DNA of 64,000 nucleotides from the NCBI GenBank assembly GCA_020058765.1, contig JAGVDM010000006.1:117488-181487 (forward strand), read 5' to 3'. Of the stretch, positions 8,534-17,251 are shown in pieces (within the stretch, counting starts at the first letter, position 1; every line of letters starts with the position of its first letter). The stretch comes from Candidatus Peribacterales bacterium (lineage in GTDB: Bacteria > Patescibacteriota > Gracilibacteria > Peribacterales > Peribacteraceae). The position numbers and the translations under genes were made by a program. The notes under the pieces were generated by a model. It saw nothing but the letters and a program-made list of their open reading frames with translations, ran no database searches and had not been told where the DNA came from.

Positions 8534-10239
8534 AACTCAAAGCGTGTGCCGTTGGCCACAGGATCTTCGCCAGGCACCCAGTGGAATTGGTTGGTGCCGT
8601 CTGTCCAACGAACTGCACCGGATTGCTGCACACTTCCCGCTGCATTCAGGCTCAGCTGAATTGCGGCACTGGAGGCACCGCCCGGAACGGAAATATCACC
8701 GTACACGGTGACAATACGCGGCCGATCTTCGAATGTGCCAATGGCGACAGGAATGCCCGTACAGGTGATGTCATTACCAGACACCGTACAATTCGAATAC
8801 TGATCTGTTGCATCCGCACCTATCTGTACATTCGAGACAGTGACTCCACCTGTGGCATTCAAGGTGAAGTGTAACTCTTCTAATGCAAGTTCGGCATTAT
8901 TTGCTCCTTCTGCGTTGCGTCCTTCAAAGCGGAAGGAACCCATGCGCAAATGATTGCCCGCAATCAAGAAGTTTCGGTCACTCTCAGGATTGCTGACTTC
9001 TATCACGAGTGACTCTGCTGTTTCAAACGACGGGAATGTTTCGCTGGAAAAGGCTGATTGATTCTTATTGTTCCAAGCACCGTTGCCCTCCACGCCCATG
9101 CGTTGCACCTGCACTAATTCGCCGCCCTGCCCACCGCGGTCTTCACTCTTTATCACAGCACGCACATAGAAGGAGAATTCTGTACCCTTCGGGATCGTAA
9201 GATTCCCCCGCTTGATCGGTAAACGGTATTCGCTGTACGACCCCTGCTGCAGGGTATCGAGGAATGCACGACCGAGGAGTCGCGCATCCTCGTCGTACAC
9301 CAACAGGGAATCTATAGAGGTGACTGAATTCAAGCGAATGACGAATGACGTGACATCCAGGGGTTGTGATTCACTAAACACAGAAGCACCGCCCAATACT
9401 GGTGATGTCTCTCCAAGGCCGAGGAAGCTCTGCCGAACGGTAGTGTCTTCATCGGGATCGAACTGATCAAGCTCCATTTCTTCCGTTCCTTCCTCAAGGA
9501 GACCAGTGGAAGATGTTTGAGAACCGCTACCAAGATCCGGCTGTTCTGGGTCAGGCTCCGGTTCTGGCTCCGGCTCGCGGTCAGGCAGGGCAATATTCCC
9601 CTGTTCTGCAGCGATCAATGCTGGCAATTCCCCGTCGCTTTGCGCAAGGAACCGAGTGACCAACCGCGCCATATCGCCGCGTGTGAGCGGCATATCTGGA
9701 GCGGGATCTTCTGGCAAATGCGTGCCGAGAGACTTGGCATTCTGCAAATACCGCTCATACCATGCGCCTTGTATTGAGGGTACCGGCTTGCCCATGACGA
9801 TCTGAATAATCTTCAACGCCTCTACGTACTGCACCGTGCGCGCAGGCACGAATCTCCATTCGTCCTTTGGCACTTCGGGCTCCGCATTGCCCTCCACAAT
9901 ACCTAGAGCCTTTGCGCGGCACACGTAGGGTGCATACCACGCATTTACGAAGATATCTGGGAAACACGTAAGCTCGAATTCTACTTCTGGCGTCGTATCG
10001 GGCAGTAAACCCATCGCAATTTTCAAGAATTCCGCACGATTGAGGAGTGCATCGGGGCGGAATGTGCCGTCGGGATTCCCCTGCACAATCTTCTCTGTGG
10101 TGAGCACACTGACCGCGATCGCAGTAGAACGATCTTGCGGTGCATCGCTATAAGGTAAATTACTTGTGTCGTAGACGCGCGCGAATGCTGCTACAGGCAA
10201 GAGTGACGTGAGAGTGACGATGGCAAGGATACGACGCAT
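8530..10239 (-). CDS. S-layer homology (SLH) domain surface protein, paralogue 1
   Basis: This is a 569-aa exported protein probably tethered to the cell wall. A signal peptide (MRRILAIVTLTSLLPVAAFA) is followed by three SLH units: the first with GNPDGTFRPDALLNRAEF, the second from CFPDIFVNAWYAPYV, the third from GAWYERYLQNA. An acidic Pro/Glu linker (EPEPEPEPDPEQ) leads to a beta-rich C-terminal region (about residues 290-569) shared with the paralogue at 24802. The start 23 codons inside the track ORF is set by the signal peptide; TATAGT lies 9 nt upstream of it. Ligand or partner is unknown. Confidence 0.85.
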   Translation of the reverse strand: MRRILAIVTLTSLLPVAAFARVYDTSNLPYSDAPQDRSTAIAVSVLTTEKIVQGNPDGTFRPDALLNRAEFLKIAMGLLPDTTPEVEFELTCFPDIFVNAWYAPYVCRAKALGIVEGNAEPEVPKDEWRFVPARTVQYVEALKIIQIVMGKPVPSIQGAWYERYLQNAKSLGTHLPEDPAPDMPLTRGDMARLVTRFLAQSDGELPALIAAEQGNIALPDREPEPEPEPDPEQPDLGSGSQTSSTGLLEEGTEEMELDQFDPDEDTTVRQSFLGLGETSPVLGGASVFSESQPLDVTSFVIRLNSVTSIDSLLVYDEDARLLGRAFLDTLQQGSYSEYRLPIKRGNLTIPKGTEFSFYVRAVIKSEDRGGQGGELVQVQRMGVEGNGAWNNKNQSAFSSETFPSFETAESLVIEVSNPESDRNFLIAGNHLRMGSFRFEGRNAEGANNAELALEELHFTLNATGGVTVSNVQIGADATDQYSNCTVSGNDITCTGIPVAIGTFEDRPRIVTVYGDISVPGGASSAAIQLSLNAAGSVQQSGAVRWTDGTNQFHWVPGEDPVANGTRFEF

Positions 10240-10248
10240 AGTGGAGGC

Positions 10249-10254
10249 ACTATA
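10249..10254 (-). promoter_or_regulatory. -10 box of S-layer gene 1
   Basis: TATAGT lies 9 nt before the ATG at 10239; TTCTCT 17 nt further upstream is a poor -35. Two copies of CTGCAGTG flank that position and could be a regulator site. Confidence 0.4.
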
Positions 10255-10311
10255 CGCGCAAACCGCACTGCAGAGAACACTGCAGCACATCGATTTGTGA
10301 GAGCGCAAGGC

Positions 10312-11349
10312 TCAGGCGAGCAGCTGCATAAACCTCTCTCTCCCCAGCGATTGTACGTGTGCGGCACCAATCCGAATAGGAACAGCGATGCGCACCTCAT
10401 TTCCGACATTCTTTTTGTCATTGCGCATAATGTCCCACAGTGCGCGCACATCGATATCGCGAGGAATATGCACGGGCATATCGAGTATTTCCAGTGCACG
10501 GAGAACACGCTGGCGATCGGGGAAATCGGAGAGTGCCATTTCACAGGACATACCAATACTCACCGCCTTGCCATGAGAAAGAGAAAATTGTGACAACGCT
10601 TCAAGCGCATGCCCCACAGTGTGACCGAAGTTCAACGTATGCCGCAGTTCGATGCCGTGACCCATGGCTTCTGTTTTGATACGCGCGGCATTCTCTACTG
10701 CAGCCTCCAAAGCACCATCCTCACGTGCAACCACTCGCTCGAGATTCTCTTCCAGCCAACCAAAGTACTCGCTATCTAACACGGCGCCGAGTTTTACGGC
10801 TTCCACGAGGCCTTCGCGCAGTTGCGCATCGGGCAATGATCCTAGGATATCCAAATCAACCAAAACGGCTTCTGGATACCACTCATGACCAATGACATTT
10901 TTCACTGGCCCAGCATTCACATACACCTTTCCACCAATGGCGGCATCGGCCATACCGAGCAGGGTCGTGGGAATATTCACAAAACGAATTCCGCGCATGT
11001 ACACAGCTGCAAGGAATCCTCCAAGATCAGAAATCATCCCGCCGCCCACGTTCACAAGGAGAGAATGACGTGTGGCGTGCTGCAGAAGCAGTTCGCGAAC
11101 TAATGCATCAACTGTTTCGAGCGATTTGGATGCCTCACCGGAAGGCACAGGAAGCAGAACGGAATCGGGCACGAGAGACTGCACACGCTCTGCAATATCC
11201 TGCAATGCGGTGTCATGAAGAATAAAGACGCGATCTACATCTGCCAGGCGCTCCAAGAGGCTTAAAATGCCTTGAGCGGCACCATGACCAACTGTCACCG
11301 CACATGCGCGAACAGGAACAGCGGCGATGTGCAGGTTAAAGGTCTTCAT
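10312..11349 (-). CDS. aroB: 3-Dehydroquinate synthase (or related sugar-phosphate cyclase)
   Basis: AroB converts DAHP to 3-dehydroquinate, step two of the shikimate pathway, using NAD and Zn2+. The 345-aa protein has the NAD-binding GGGMISDLGGF, the MRGIRFVNIPTTLL block, zinc ligands in EGLVEAVK, NFGHTVGH and LSHGK, and the DKK near the end. The segment after IKTEAMGHGIEL departs from the usual DE-x-E, so a related cyclase specificity is possible. It is last in a four-gene operon, 34 bp behind the TyrA-PheA fusion. MKTFNLH at 11349 is preferred over the track start. Confidence 0.88.
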   Translation of the reverse strand: MKTFNLHIAAVPVRACAVTVGHGAAQGILSLLERLADVDRVFILHDTALQDIAERVQSLVPDSVLLPVPSGEASKSLETVDALVRELLLQHATRHSLLVNVGGGMISDLGGFLAAVYMRGIRFVNIPTTLLGMADAAIGGKVYVNAGPVKNVIGHEWYPEAVLVDLDILGSLPDAQLREGLVEAVKLGAVLDSEYFGWLEENLERVVAREDGALEAAVENAARIKTEAMGHGIELRHTLNFGHTVGHALEALSQFSLSHGKAVSIGMSCEMALSDFPDRQRVLRALEILDMPVHIPRDIDVRALWDIMRNDKKNVGNEVRIAVPIRIGAAHVQSLGRERFMQLLA

Positions 11350-11383
11350 CCGAACGGGGATTGTACATCTTCTGCTTTGCAGG

Positions 11384-12904
11384 TCACGCACGACGACGCA
11401 CAACTGCAAATGCAGTCGCATTTCGCGGATCGTGGTGCACGGATTCCGCGAGGACTTTCAGGCCGTAAAACTCCGCTGCACGCTTGGAGGCAAACACGCC
11501 CTTCGTTTTTGGCAATGCTCCCGTTGCTAGCAGCTTGGCAGAAAGCGCTGTATCCATTTCGTCTGTTGCTGGCTCCACAGGGATATCCGGCCAACGTTGT
11601 GCAAGCGTAAGCCTGCATTGGCTCAAGGCAATTGGATGGCCAAAGAAAGCATCGAGCTGATAAATATCGTGAATATCCGGATGCCCAAGAATGCACATGT
11701 TGATCGGCATGGTAAACAGTGCGAGCACGTCGAATTGGTACTCACCCATTGCCTGAATGGATTCGACGTATCCGCCCGAACCGGAGTTGGCGAATGCGAA
11801 AATACCGCGATCCACTTCGCCCTGTGCAACGGCACGCAGCACGTTTGCAGAGTGTACAAGCTCAACAACAGAAAAACGCGATTCGGGGACATGGAGAATC
11901 TCCGTCGCAAAGCGGTGCCACGCCTCATCGGTAAATGCGCCGCGTATCCCATGAATCCCAACCGAAACCTGCGATCCTTCCGGCAGAATATCTCCAATCG
12001 GTGACAACTTTTGCACGTATAAATCGGAAGCGGTTGCTGCCGCTCGGCCGAGGAATGTTTCATTCATGAGGTGAAAATCCTGCGTGACGTATTCGAGTAT
12101 CGTGGACTCGAAATTCTGCGGTGCACGAATGGCGCGCGCATCTTTGAGTTGCTGCTGCATGAATGCATCAATGCGCTCGAAAAATGCATCGTCGGCTAAT
12201 GCGCGGAACACCTCCTGGCATGTATCGAGAAACTTTGGCGATACATCGAGCAAAAGATCTTTCCGGAGCCACAATGGCACCGAATAGACTGCCTGAAAAT
12301 GCGCTTTAATCAGCGATGCAAATGATGGCGATGTGCACTTCAGCACGTTTTCGAGTGTGAGTGTTTCTGAAGACTGCGCCGCATATCTGCGCAGGAATTC
12401 CGAGAGGAAGACCGACACCATCTGCGGCATCCCAAGCACGATGGACATAAGAAGATCATGCTCCTCTGCACTCGTCACCGAGTGCATCATGACTTTCTTT
12501 TCTGAGAGCAAATCCAGAAACCACTGTGCGCGCGGATGATTGGGGATCTCACCAACCGTTACCCACTTCTGTCGCGTCCATGGAGTATGGGGCCCGTTCA
12601 TTGGATGCACAGAAAAGTACTGCGCGCCCGTAGCTGTGACGGTTTCACGTAAGTTGTGTTTCACGCTGCAAATATCTATGACGAGCTGAGACGGTGAAAG
12701 CTGCACTCCTCGCAAAACATCTTCCACCGCGGATTGTGGCACCGAGAGAATGATAATTTCCGATGTGAGTGCACGAGAAATCTCTTCAGCACTCGACGTT
12801 CTCCTTAGTGGAAAAAGCTGAGATTTTTTCTCGAGTAGGGGCGTGAGCACATGTGCCCCCATATCACCGCGAGCGCCGAAGAGAGCGACTGTAGGAAGTG
12901 TCAT
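11384..12904 (-). CDS. TyrA-PheA fusion: prephenate dehydrogenase plus prephenate dehydratase-like domain
   Basis: One 506-aa chain carries both branches after prephenate. Residues 1-280 form a prephenate dehydrogenase: the nucleotide-binding GARGDMG, then HPMNGP and a helical dimerisation half. Residues about 310-506 resemble prephenate dehydratase: GIRGAFTDEA for the usual GPxGSFSEEA, HPIALSQCRLTL for the HQAL-QC block, and NATAFAVV where the family has N-TRF-V, keeping the Thr but losing the Arg. No chorismate mutase domain is evident. Its ATG overlaps the upstream gene's stop by 4 bp (ATGA), implying translational coupling. Confidence 0.85.
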   Translation of the reverse strand: MTLPTVALFGARGDMGAHVLTPLLEKKSQLFPLRRTSSAEEISRALTSEIIILSVPQSAVEDVLRGVQLSPSQLVIDICSVKHNLRETVTATGAQYFSVHPMNGPHTPWTRQKWVTVGEIPNHPRAQWFLDLLSEKKVMMHSVTSAEEHDLLMSIVLGMPQMVSVFLSEFLRRYAAQSSETLTLENVLKCTSPSFASLIKAHFQAVYSVPLWLRKDLLLDVSPKFLDTCQEVFRALADDAFFERIDAFMQQQLKDARAIRAPQNFESTILEYVTQDFHLMNETFLGRAAATASDLYVQKLSPIGDILPEGSQVSVGIHGIRGAFTDEAWHRFATEILHVPESRFSVVELVHSANVLRAVAQGEVDRGIFAFANSGSGGYVESIQAMGEYQFDVLALFTMPINMCILGHPDIHDIYQLDAFFGHPIALSQCRLTLAQRWPDIPVEPATDEMDTALSAKLLATGALPKTKGVFASKRAAEFYGLKVLAESVHHDPRNATAFAVVRRRA

Positions 12905-14055
12905 GCGCGCAGAGAACGGAGTTCTGCTTGAGTGTACGGCGTACCAAGGGTGAATACCATCATGGGGCTACCGAACGAATGGATCTTCGTAAGCTCCTGC
13001 TGATCACGGGTACCAATGCGACCGCTCTCAGTAGTAATGCAGTATTCCACCTCGCGGTTGCGCACCATGTCGGCAGCGGCGGCGTTGGATGTTGCATCCA
13101 CCCATTCGGCATACGGATCTTGCCCTGCAATCCATGGTTGCATGAGCGGTTTTGGAGAACCATGTGTTGCTACACGAGGCCGATGACCATTGCTCTCCAC
13201 ATCACCAAGTGCAGCGAGCTGCATTTCATCAAGAGGCATGTACTGGTGATCGGCAAAGAGAAGCTCCATGCGTTCGCGTACGCGGTCTTGATACAATTTG
13301 GGCATACCGAAGTACACGGCACATTCCATATGCAGCGGTACCGTGCCTGCGCGCTTCTCTGCGGCGGCAAGTTCAGCATACTGTATCGGTGTAATGCCAC
13401 GAGGGTGCACGGTCAGATCCGACTTCCCTGCAATGCCAAGATTGCGAAGGTACAGCTCCGATGCCTGTGCAATATTAGTACCCTGCGGACCAAGTGCATG
13501 AAGACGCACGTGTTCCACAGCGGGTGATGCAAGAATCTGGCGCAGATCGTGGTTCGTGACGATGTCCGAACCCATCACTGCCTTCATGCTCTCAGAGCGC
13601 TCTCGCTCGAGTACAGCTGTTGTAGGGCGAGTGGATGATGCCTCGGTTTGGCGAAGGCCGTGTGCAGTGGTACCGATGGTTCGCAGTGTGAGGGCGTCTG
13701 CGCCACCGGGGTCGCGAATGTACTGATGATCCACAAAGCTCGCGACTCTTGGCGTACCGAAGTATCGCTTTGGTAGATCGGGATTGGTAGCGCTGTCGAT
13801 GAAGAGCGGCACAACACCATGAGCGTCTTCATCTGCCAATGCCTCGTACGGAATACCGCCTGAGACTTCTGTCACTTGCAGCTTGGATCGTATGCCAAGC
13901 ACACGCGCATAGATCTCAGCAGCTTCGCGGTTTTGTGGTTCACAAACGCAATGTAATGTGCGCACGTCTGGATGACGCAATGCATGACCGAACTGTTCGG
14001 GCTCAGGCTGCGTGCCTGTTGGGAACGAAGAGAGGGATGGAAGAGTAGTAGGCAT
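12901..14055 (-). CDS. Internally duplicated prephenate-dehydratase/BacA-like protein
   Basis: This 384-aa protein contains two tandem copies of a dehydratase first-lobe-like unit: about residues 27-125 and 163-280. Matching pairs include LGIRSKLQV/LGIAGKSDL, GVVPLFIDSA/GTVPLHMECA, YFGTPRVASF/YFGMPKLYQD and VDHQYI/ADHQYM. The second copy begins ALGPQGTN, close to the GPxGT motif. The C-terminal part (ATSNAAAADMVRNREVEY, then FGSPMMVF) resembles the second lobe of BacA-type prephenate decarboxylases as I recall that family. With TyrA-PheA coupled downstream, a prephenate- or arogenate-related activity is likely, but enzyme chemistry is not established. Confidence 0.6.
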   Translation of the reverse strand: MPTTLPSLSSFPTGTQPEPEQFGHALRHPDVRTLHCVCEPQNREAAEIYARVLGIRSKLQVTEVSGGIPYEALADEDAHGVVPLFIDSATNPDLPKRYFGTPRVASFVDHQYIRDPGGADALTLRTIGTTAHGLRQTEASSTRPTTAVLERERSESMKAVMGSDIVTNHDLRQILASPAVEHVRLHALGPQGTNIAQASELYLRNLGIAGKSDLTVHPRGITPIQYAELAAAEKRAGTVPLHMECAVYFGMPKLYQDRVRERMELLFADHQYMPLDEMQLAALGDVESNGHRPRVATHGSPKPLMQPWIAGQDPYAEWVDATSNAAAADMVRNREVEYCITTESGRIGTRDQQELTKIHSFGSPMMVFTLGTPYTQAELRSLRA

Positions 14056-14067
14056 AAGGAATAGGAA

Positions 14068-14490
14068 TCAGGCGGATACAAGTTCATCGGAATGCACAGC
14101 AATAGGCTCCTGCGCTCGCGCTGGCTGCTTGTCTCCCACGGTAATATGCGAACCATTGTGGTTGCGAACGAGCATACGGATTGTTTCAACCGTTCCTTCG
14201 CGATCTTGCTCCAGACGATCCAGCACTGCTTGCACGCACTCTGCACGAGGCAGCATTTCAACGGAGAGCGATGGGATGGAAATAGGGACATGCGACAGGT
14301 GCGGTGCATTCCTGAGCGGCACAACCAATTCAATCGCCTCACGAATATCGAGAGTCTGAGGTTCTGCGGCAGCATCGCGTTCCTGCATTGCAGCAAGTTC
14401 TTCTGTTGTAGGTGGAAGATTTGCTCTGTAGGTTCCCGCACGCCCTTCGGCGCGGAGAAGAAGGAATTGTTCTGATGGAAGAGATGGCAT
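14068..14490 (-). CDS. Unknown 140-aa protein heading the aromatic operon
   Basis: I do not recognise this protein. It lacks a signal peptide and membrane segments. An N-terminal region (SEQFLLLRAEGRAGTYRANL) precedes an Ala/Glu-rich helix, a central ELVVPLRNAPHLSHVPISIP stretch and a predicted helix (RAECVQAVLDRLEQDREGT). It ends 12 bp before the duplicated dehydratase-like gene on the same strand, so it is very likely co-transcribed. Its length is near that of small chorismate mutases, but I see none of their catalytic residues and make no such claim. Confidence 0.6.
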   Translation of the reverse strand: MPSLPSEQFLLLRAEGRAGTYRANLPPTTEELAAMQERDAAAEPQTLDIREAIELVVPLRNAPHLSHVPISIPSLSVEMLPRAECVQAVLDRLEQDREGTVETIRMLVRNHNGSHITVGDKQPARAQEPIAVHSDELVSA

Positions 14491-14709
14491 GGGATTGGAT
14501 GGGGGATGAGAAATACAGAAAACACACTCCTCCGCTTGGGGAGAGGAGCTCGCTTGCTGGAACCAATTCTTGCGTTACCAGCTCAGACGCGACGTCTCCT
14601 GTCCCCGACTAAACGGGAACCAATAGAAGCCGTACGCAAACACCTGACTGGTCATGTGCGGGTACTGTACTTCTCTCACGGCAGATGTCAAGATTGTGCC
14701 ATCGCTTCA

Positions 14710-15504
14710 TTGCAAGACGACGTACGGCAGTTCTGTATCCGCAATCATCTGCGGCTGAATACCGATTTGGGGCAGCACTTCCTCATAGATCAAGAAGTGC
14801 TGGACCGCATTATCGAAGCAGCTCACCTCGTAGAAGGAGAGCGCGTCGTAGAGATTGGCCCCGGTATTGGCGTGCTCACGCGGGAGCTGCTCAAGCGCAA
14901 AACGAATGTTACCGCGATAGAGATCGATGAACGGTTCGTGCCGCTCGTAGGGTACTTCACAAGAGAATATGGTAAAGCGACCATTATTCAAGGAAATGCT
15001 CTGCAGGTAGATCTACCGCAGGAACCCTACAAGATGGTGGCCAATATCCCCTACCACATTACCTCTCCGCTCTTCCGCCACGCATTCCTGGAATCCCCCA
15101 CACCGCCGATCAGCATGACACTGCTCATACAGCGTGAGGTGGCGGAGAAAATCTGCAGCACGAAAGACCGGGGAATTCTGTCGGTCATCGTGCAGCTCTT
15201 TGGAATTCCAAAAATTGTGACACACGTGCCACCACGTTCGTTCCTGCCGCCGCCGAAAGTGGATTCATCGGTGATCCACGTAGAGTGCTTCAAAGAACCC
15301 AAAGCCACGGCAAAAGAGATGGAAGAAATCTTGAAGCTGACCAAGATTGGCTTCGCGCAGAAGCGCAAGATGCTACGCAATTCGATTGGGGGTATGCCAG
15401 ATGGTATGGAGCGAATGGAGAGTGCGGGCATCGAAGCAACACGCCGCCCGCAAACGCTCACAATTGAAGAGTGGATCGCGCTAGCGCGCACACGTTCCCT
15501 ATAG
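14710..15504 (+). CDS. rsmA: 16S rRNA (adenine1518-N6/1519-N6)-dimethyltransferase
   Basis: RsmA/KsgA dimethylates two adjacent adenines in the 3'-terminal hairpin of 16S rRNA late in 30S maturation. Visible motifs: DLGQHFLID near the N-terminus, SAM-binding VEIGPGIGVLT, and NIPYHITSPL for catalytic motif IV. The track ORF starts at 14506 and adds 68 residues that do not look like protein. A TTG at 14710 gives 264 aa, the usual length; other TTG/GTG codons nearby are possible, so the start is uncertain. It is divergent from the aromatic operon. Confidence 0.9.
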   Translation: MQDDVRQFCIRNHLRLNTDLGQHFLIDQEVLDRIIEAAHLVEGERVVEIGPGIGVLTRELLKRKTNVTAIEIDERFVPLVGYFTREYGKATIIQGNALQVDLPQEPYKMVANIPYHITSPLFRHAFLESPTPPISMTLLIQREVAEKICSTKDRGILSVIVQLFGIPKIVTHVPPRSFLPPPKVDSSVIHVECFKEPKATAKEMEEILKLTKIGFAQKRKMLRNSIGGMPDGMERMESAGIEATRRPQTLTIEEWIALARTRSL

Positions 15505-15598
15505 AAGAAGAACTGCGCGAAGCAATCCGCAACAGGAGAAGAGCTGTGTGACGAGTGCAATCTATCGATATGCCTGATGTGGAGCGCGTGTATTGATT

Positions 15599-15739
15599 GG
15601 ATCATCCCTGCATGCACGCAATGCGAGCCAATGCAGGGTGGGATCCGCGCGCCACGGGGGGTGTTGCGGCAAACAGAGAGGTTTTGGCGCGCGGTGCGTT
15701 TTCTTTGTTTCTTTCTTTGTCGGGAAGACAAAGAAAGAA
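15599..15739 (+). ncRNA. Structured leader or small RNA upstream of comEC
   Basis: Three adjacent inverted repeats fill the gap before comEC. The first pairs GGATC...CCCTGCAT with ATGCAGGG...GGATCC (15599-15646). The second is a perfect 10-bp pair, CCGCGCGCCA (15645-15654) with TGGCGCGCGG (15685-15694). The third is a perfect 13-bp hairpin, TTCTTTCTTTGTC/GACAAAGAAAGAA with loop GGGAA (15709-15739), ending 12 nt before the comEC ATG. No U-tract follows, so it is not a simple terminator. It matches no RNA family I know. Confidence 0.5.
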
Positions 15740-15751
15740 GCGATCTGCGCT

Positions 15752-17251
15752 ATGACTACTTCTCGCATCGCCTACGCATTCCTCCTTGGCTTTCTTGCTA
15801 CTGTGTTCTGCCTGCAGTGGTGGCAATTTCTATTGTATTGGCCTCTTGTGGCAACACTCTTCCTCGTACTATTGCTGAGTGCATTACTGAGGATACGATC
15901 GAAAAATAGCCTATGGATATGCGCTGTATTCGCAGCATTCGGCTGCATAATCGCCTGCTGGGTGGTGATGGCATCCACGCATGTATCGACTGCGACTAGC
16001 GTGGAAATGCACGCCAACGGAGAAACAGTCACGCTCACAGGTTGGGTAGATGAGGAACCAGATCGTCGTCCTCTACAGACGAAGTACACCGTTCGTGTGC
16101 ATCTGCTCACGAATGGATCAGGCGCTACCGCGGCGGTGCACGGGCGCGTGCTCGCAACGGATCATCGGCAGTGGCCGGAGTTCTCCTACGGCGATCCCGT
16201 ACACATACGCGGACTCCTCGAGCGACCAGGGGCAATCGAAACGTTTCGGTACGACAACTACCTCAGTCTTTCGGACATCTATGCAGTCATGTATCGCGCA
16301 AGTATCCAAAGAGCCGAGGGGGTGAAGAGTGGCAACGCACTATTCGCAATACTCTTTCATACAAAGCAGCAATTCGAGGCGCAGATCAACAGGCTGTACC
16401 CTGAGCCGCATGCATCGTTCATGGCAGGAATCCTCACCGGTTCCCGAAAGGGCATCCCCGATGCAGTGCTCGAGGATTTCAATACAACTGGCCTCACACA
16501 CATCATTGCTATATCGGGGTACAACATCACGATCGTCGTGAGCGTAGTAAGCGCAGCGCTGTTCTGGGTACCCCTGCGATGGCGACTAGTACCGTCCATG
16601 GTTGCCATCATTGCATTCACACTCTTTGTGGGAGCAAGCGCTGCCGTCGTCCGCTCTGCAATCATGGGAATACTCGGCGTGTGTGCGCTCACGCTTGGGA
16701 GGCAATACCACGTACGGCTTGCGATTCTTTGGGCTGCGTTTGGCATGCTCTGCTGGAACCTGAAATTCCTCTGGTACGACGCGGGCTTCCAGCTTTCGTT
16801 TTTGGCAGTGATCGGCCTGACGGAATTGAGCCCTCTGCTCAATCGAATATTCGCACGAGTACCCGCTGTGCTCGGACTGCGCGAAGGATTGCAAATGACC
16901 TGTGCCGCGCAGGTGTTTGCCGTGCCACTCATCGTACTGCTCTTTGGGAGGCTCTCGCTCATCGCCCCAATCGCAAATGTGCTGGTAGCACCGTTCATTC
17001 CACTCGCGATGCTCTTTGGATTTTTGGGAACCATTGTGAGCACTGTCGCGTTCGTACCAGGGCAGATTATTGCCTACTTGGGGTGGGGATGCTTGGAATG
17101 GATTCTGCAAGTCAGTCAGCTCCTTGCACGAATCCCATTCGCATCAATACACACTCCCATCATCAACACATGGGGAATCGTGCTTTATTACACTCTGCTT
17201 CTCATTGGTATTTTGCGGGCCAATCGTACACAAATATCTTGTGATCCCTGA
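15752..17251 (+). CDS. comEC: ComEC/Rec2-family DNA uptake channel protein, short form
   Basis: ComEC forms the inner-membrane channel that passes single-stranded DNA into the cell during natural transformation. The 499-aa protein opens with two membrane helices (YAFLLGFLATVF onward), an OB-like external domain (about residues 75-165), then the multi-helix competence domain with the conserved HIIAISGYNIT. Full-length homologues carry a C-terminal metallo-beta-lactamase domain; it is absent here. The start MTTSRIAYAF is chosen because the 53 residues before it are Cys/Arg-rich and overlap the structured leader. The 3' end overlaps the convergent methyltransferase gene by 50 bp. Confidence 0.88.
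   Translation: MTTSRIAYAFLLGFLATVFCLQWWQFLLYWPLVATLFLVLLLSALLRIRSKNSLWICAVFAAFGCIIACWVVMASTHVSTATSVEMHANGETVTLTGWVDEEPDRRPLQTKYTVRVHLLTNGSGATAAVHGRVLATDHRQWPEFSYGDPVHIRGLLERPGAIETFRYDNYLSLSDIYAVMYRASIQRAEGVKSGNALFAILFHTKQQFEAQINRLYPEPHASFMAGILTGSRKGIPDAVLEDFNTTGLTHIIAISGYNITIVVSVVSAALFWVPLRWRLVPSMVAIIAFTLFVGASAAVVRSAIMGILGVCALTLGRQYHVRLAILWAAFGMLCWNLKFLWYDAGFQLSFLAVIGLTELSPLLNRIFARVPAVLGLREGLQMTCAAQVFAVPLIVLLFGRLSLIAPIANVLVAPFIPLAMLFGFLGTIVSTVAFVPGQIIAYLGWGCLEWILQVSQLLARIPFASIHTPIINTWGIVLYYTLLLIGILRANRTQISCDP

Noticed and set aside
14506-14709. Upstream part of the rsmA track ORF as coding
   Set aside because: The 68 residues lack family similarity and would make RsmA much longer than usual; the region more likely holds divergent promoters.
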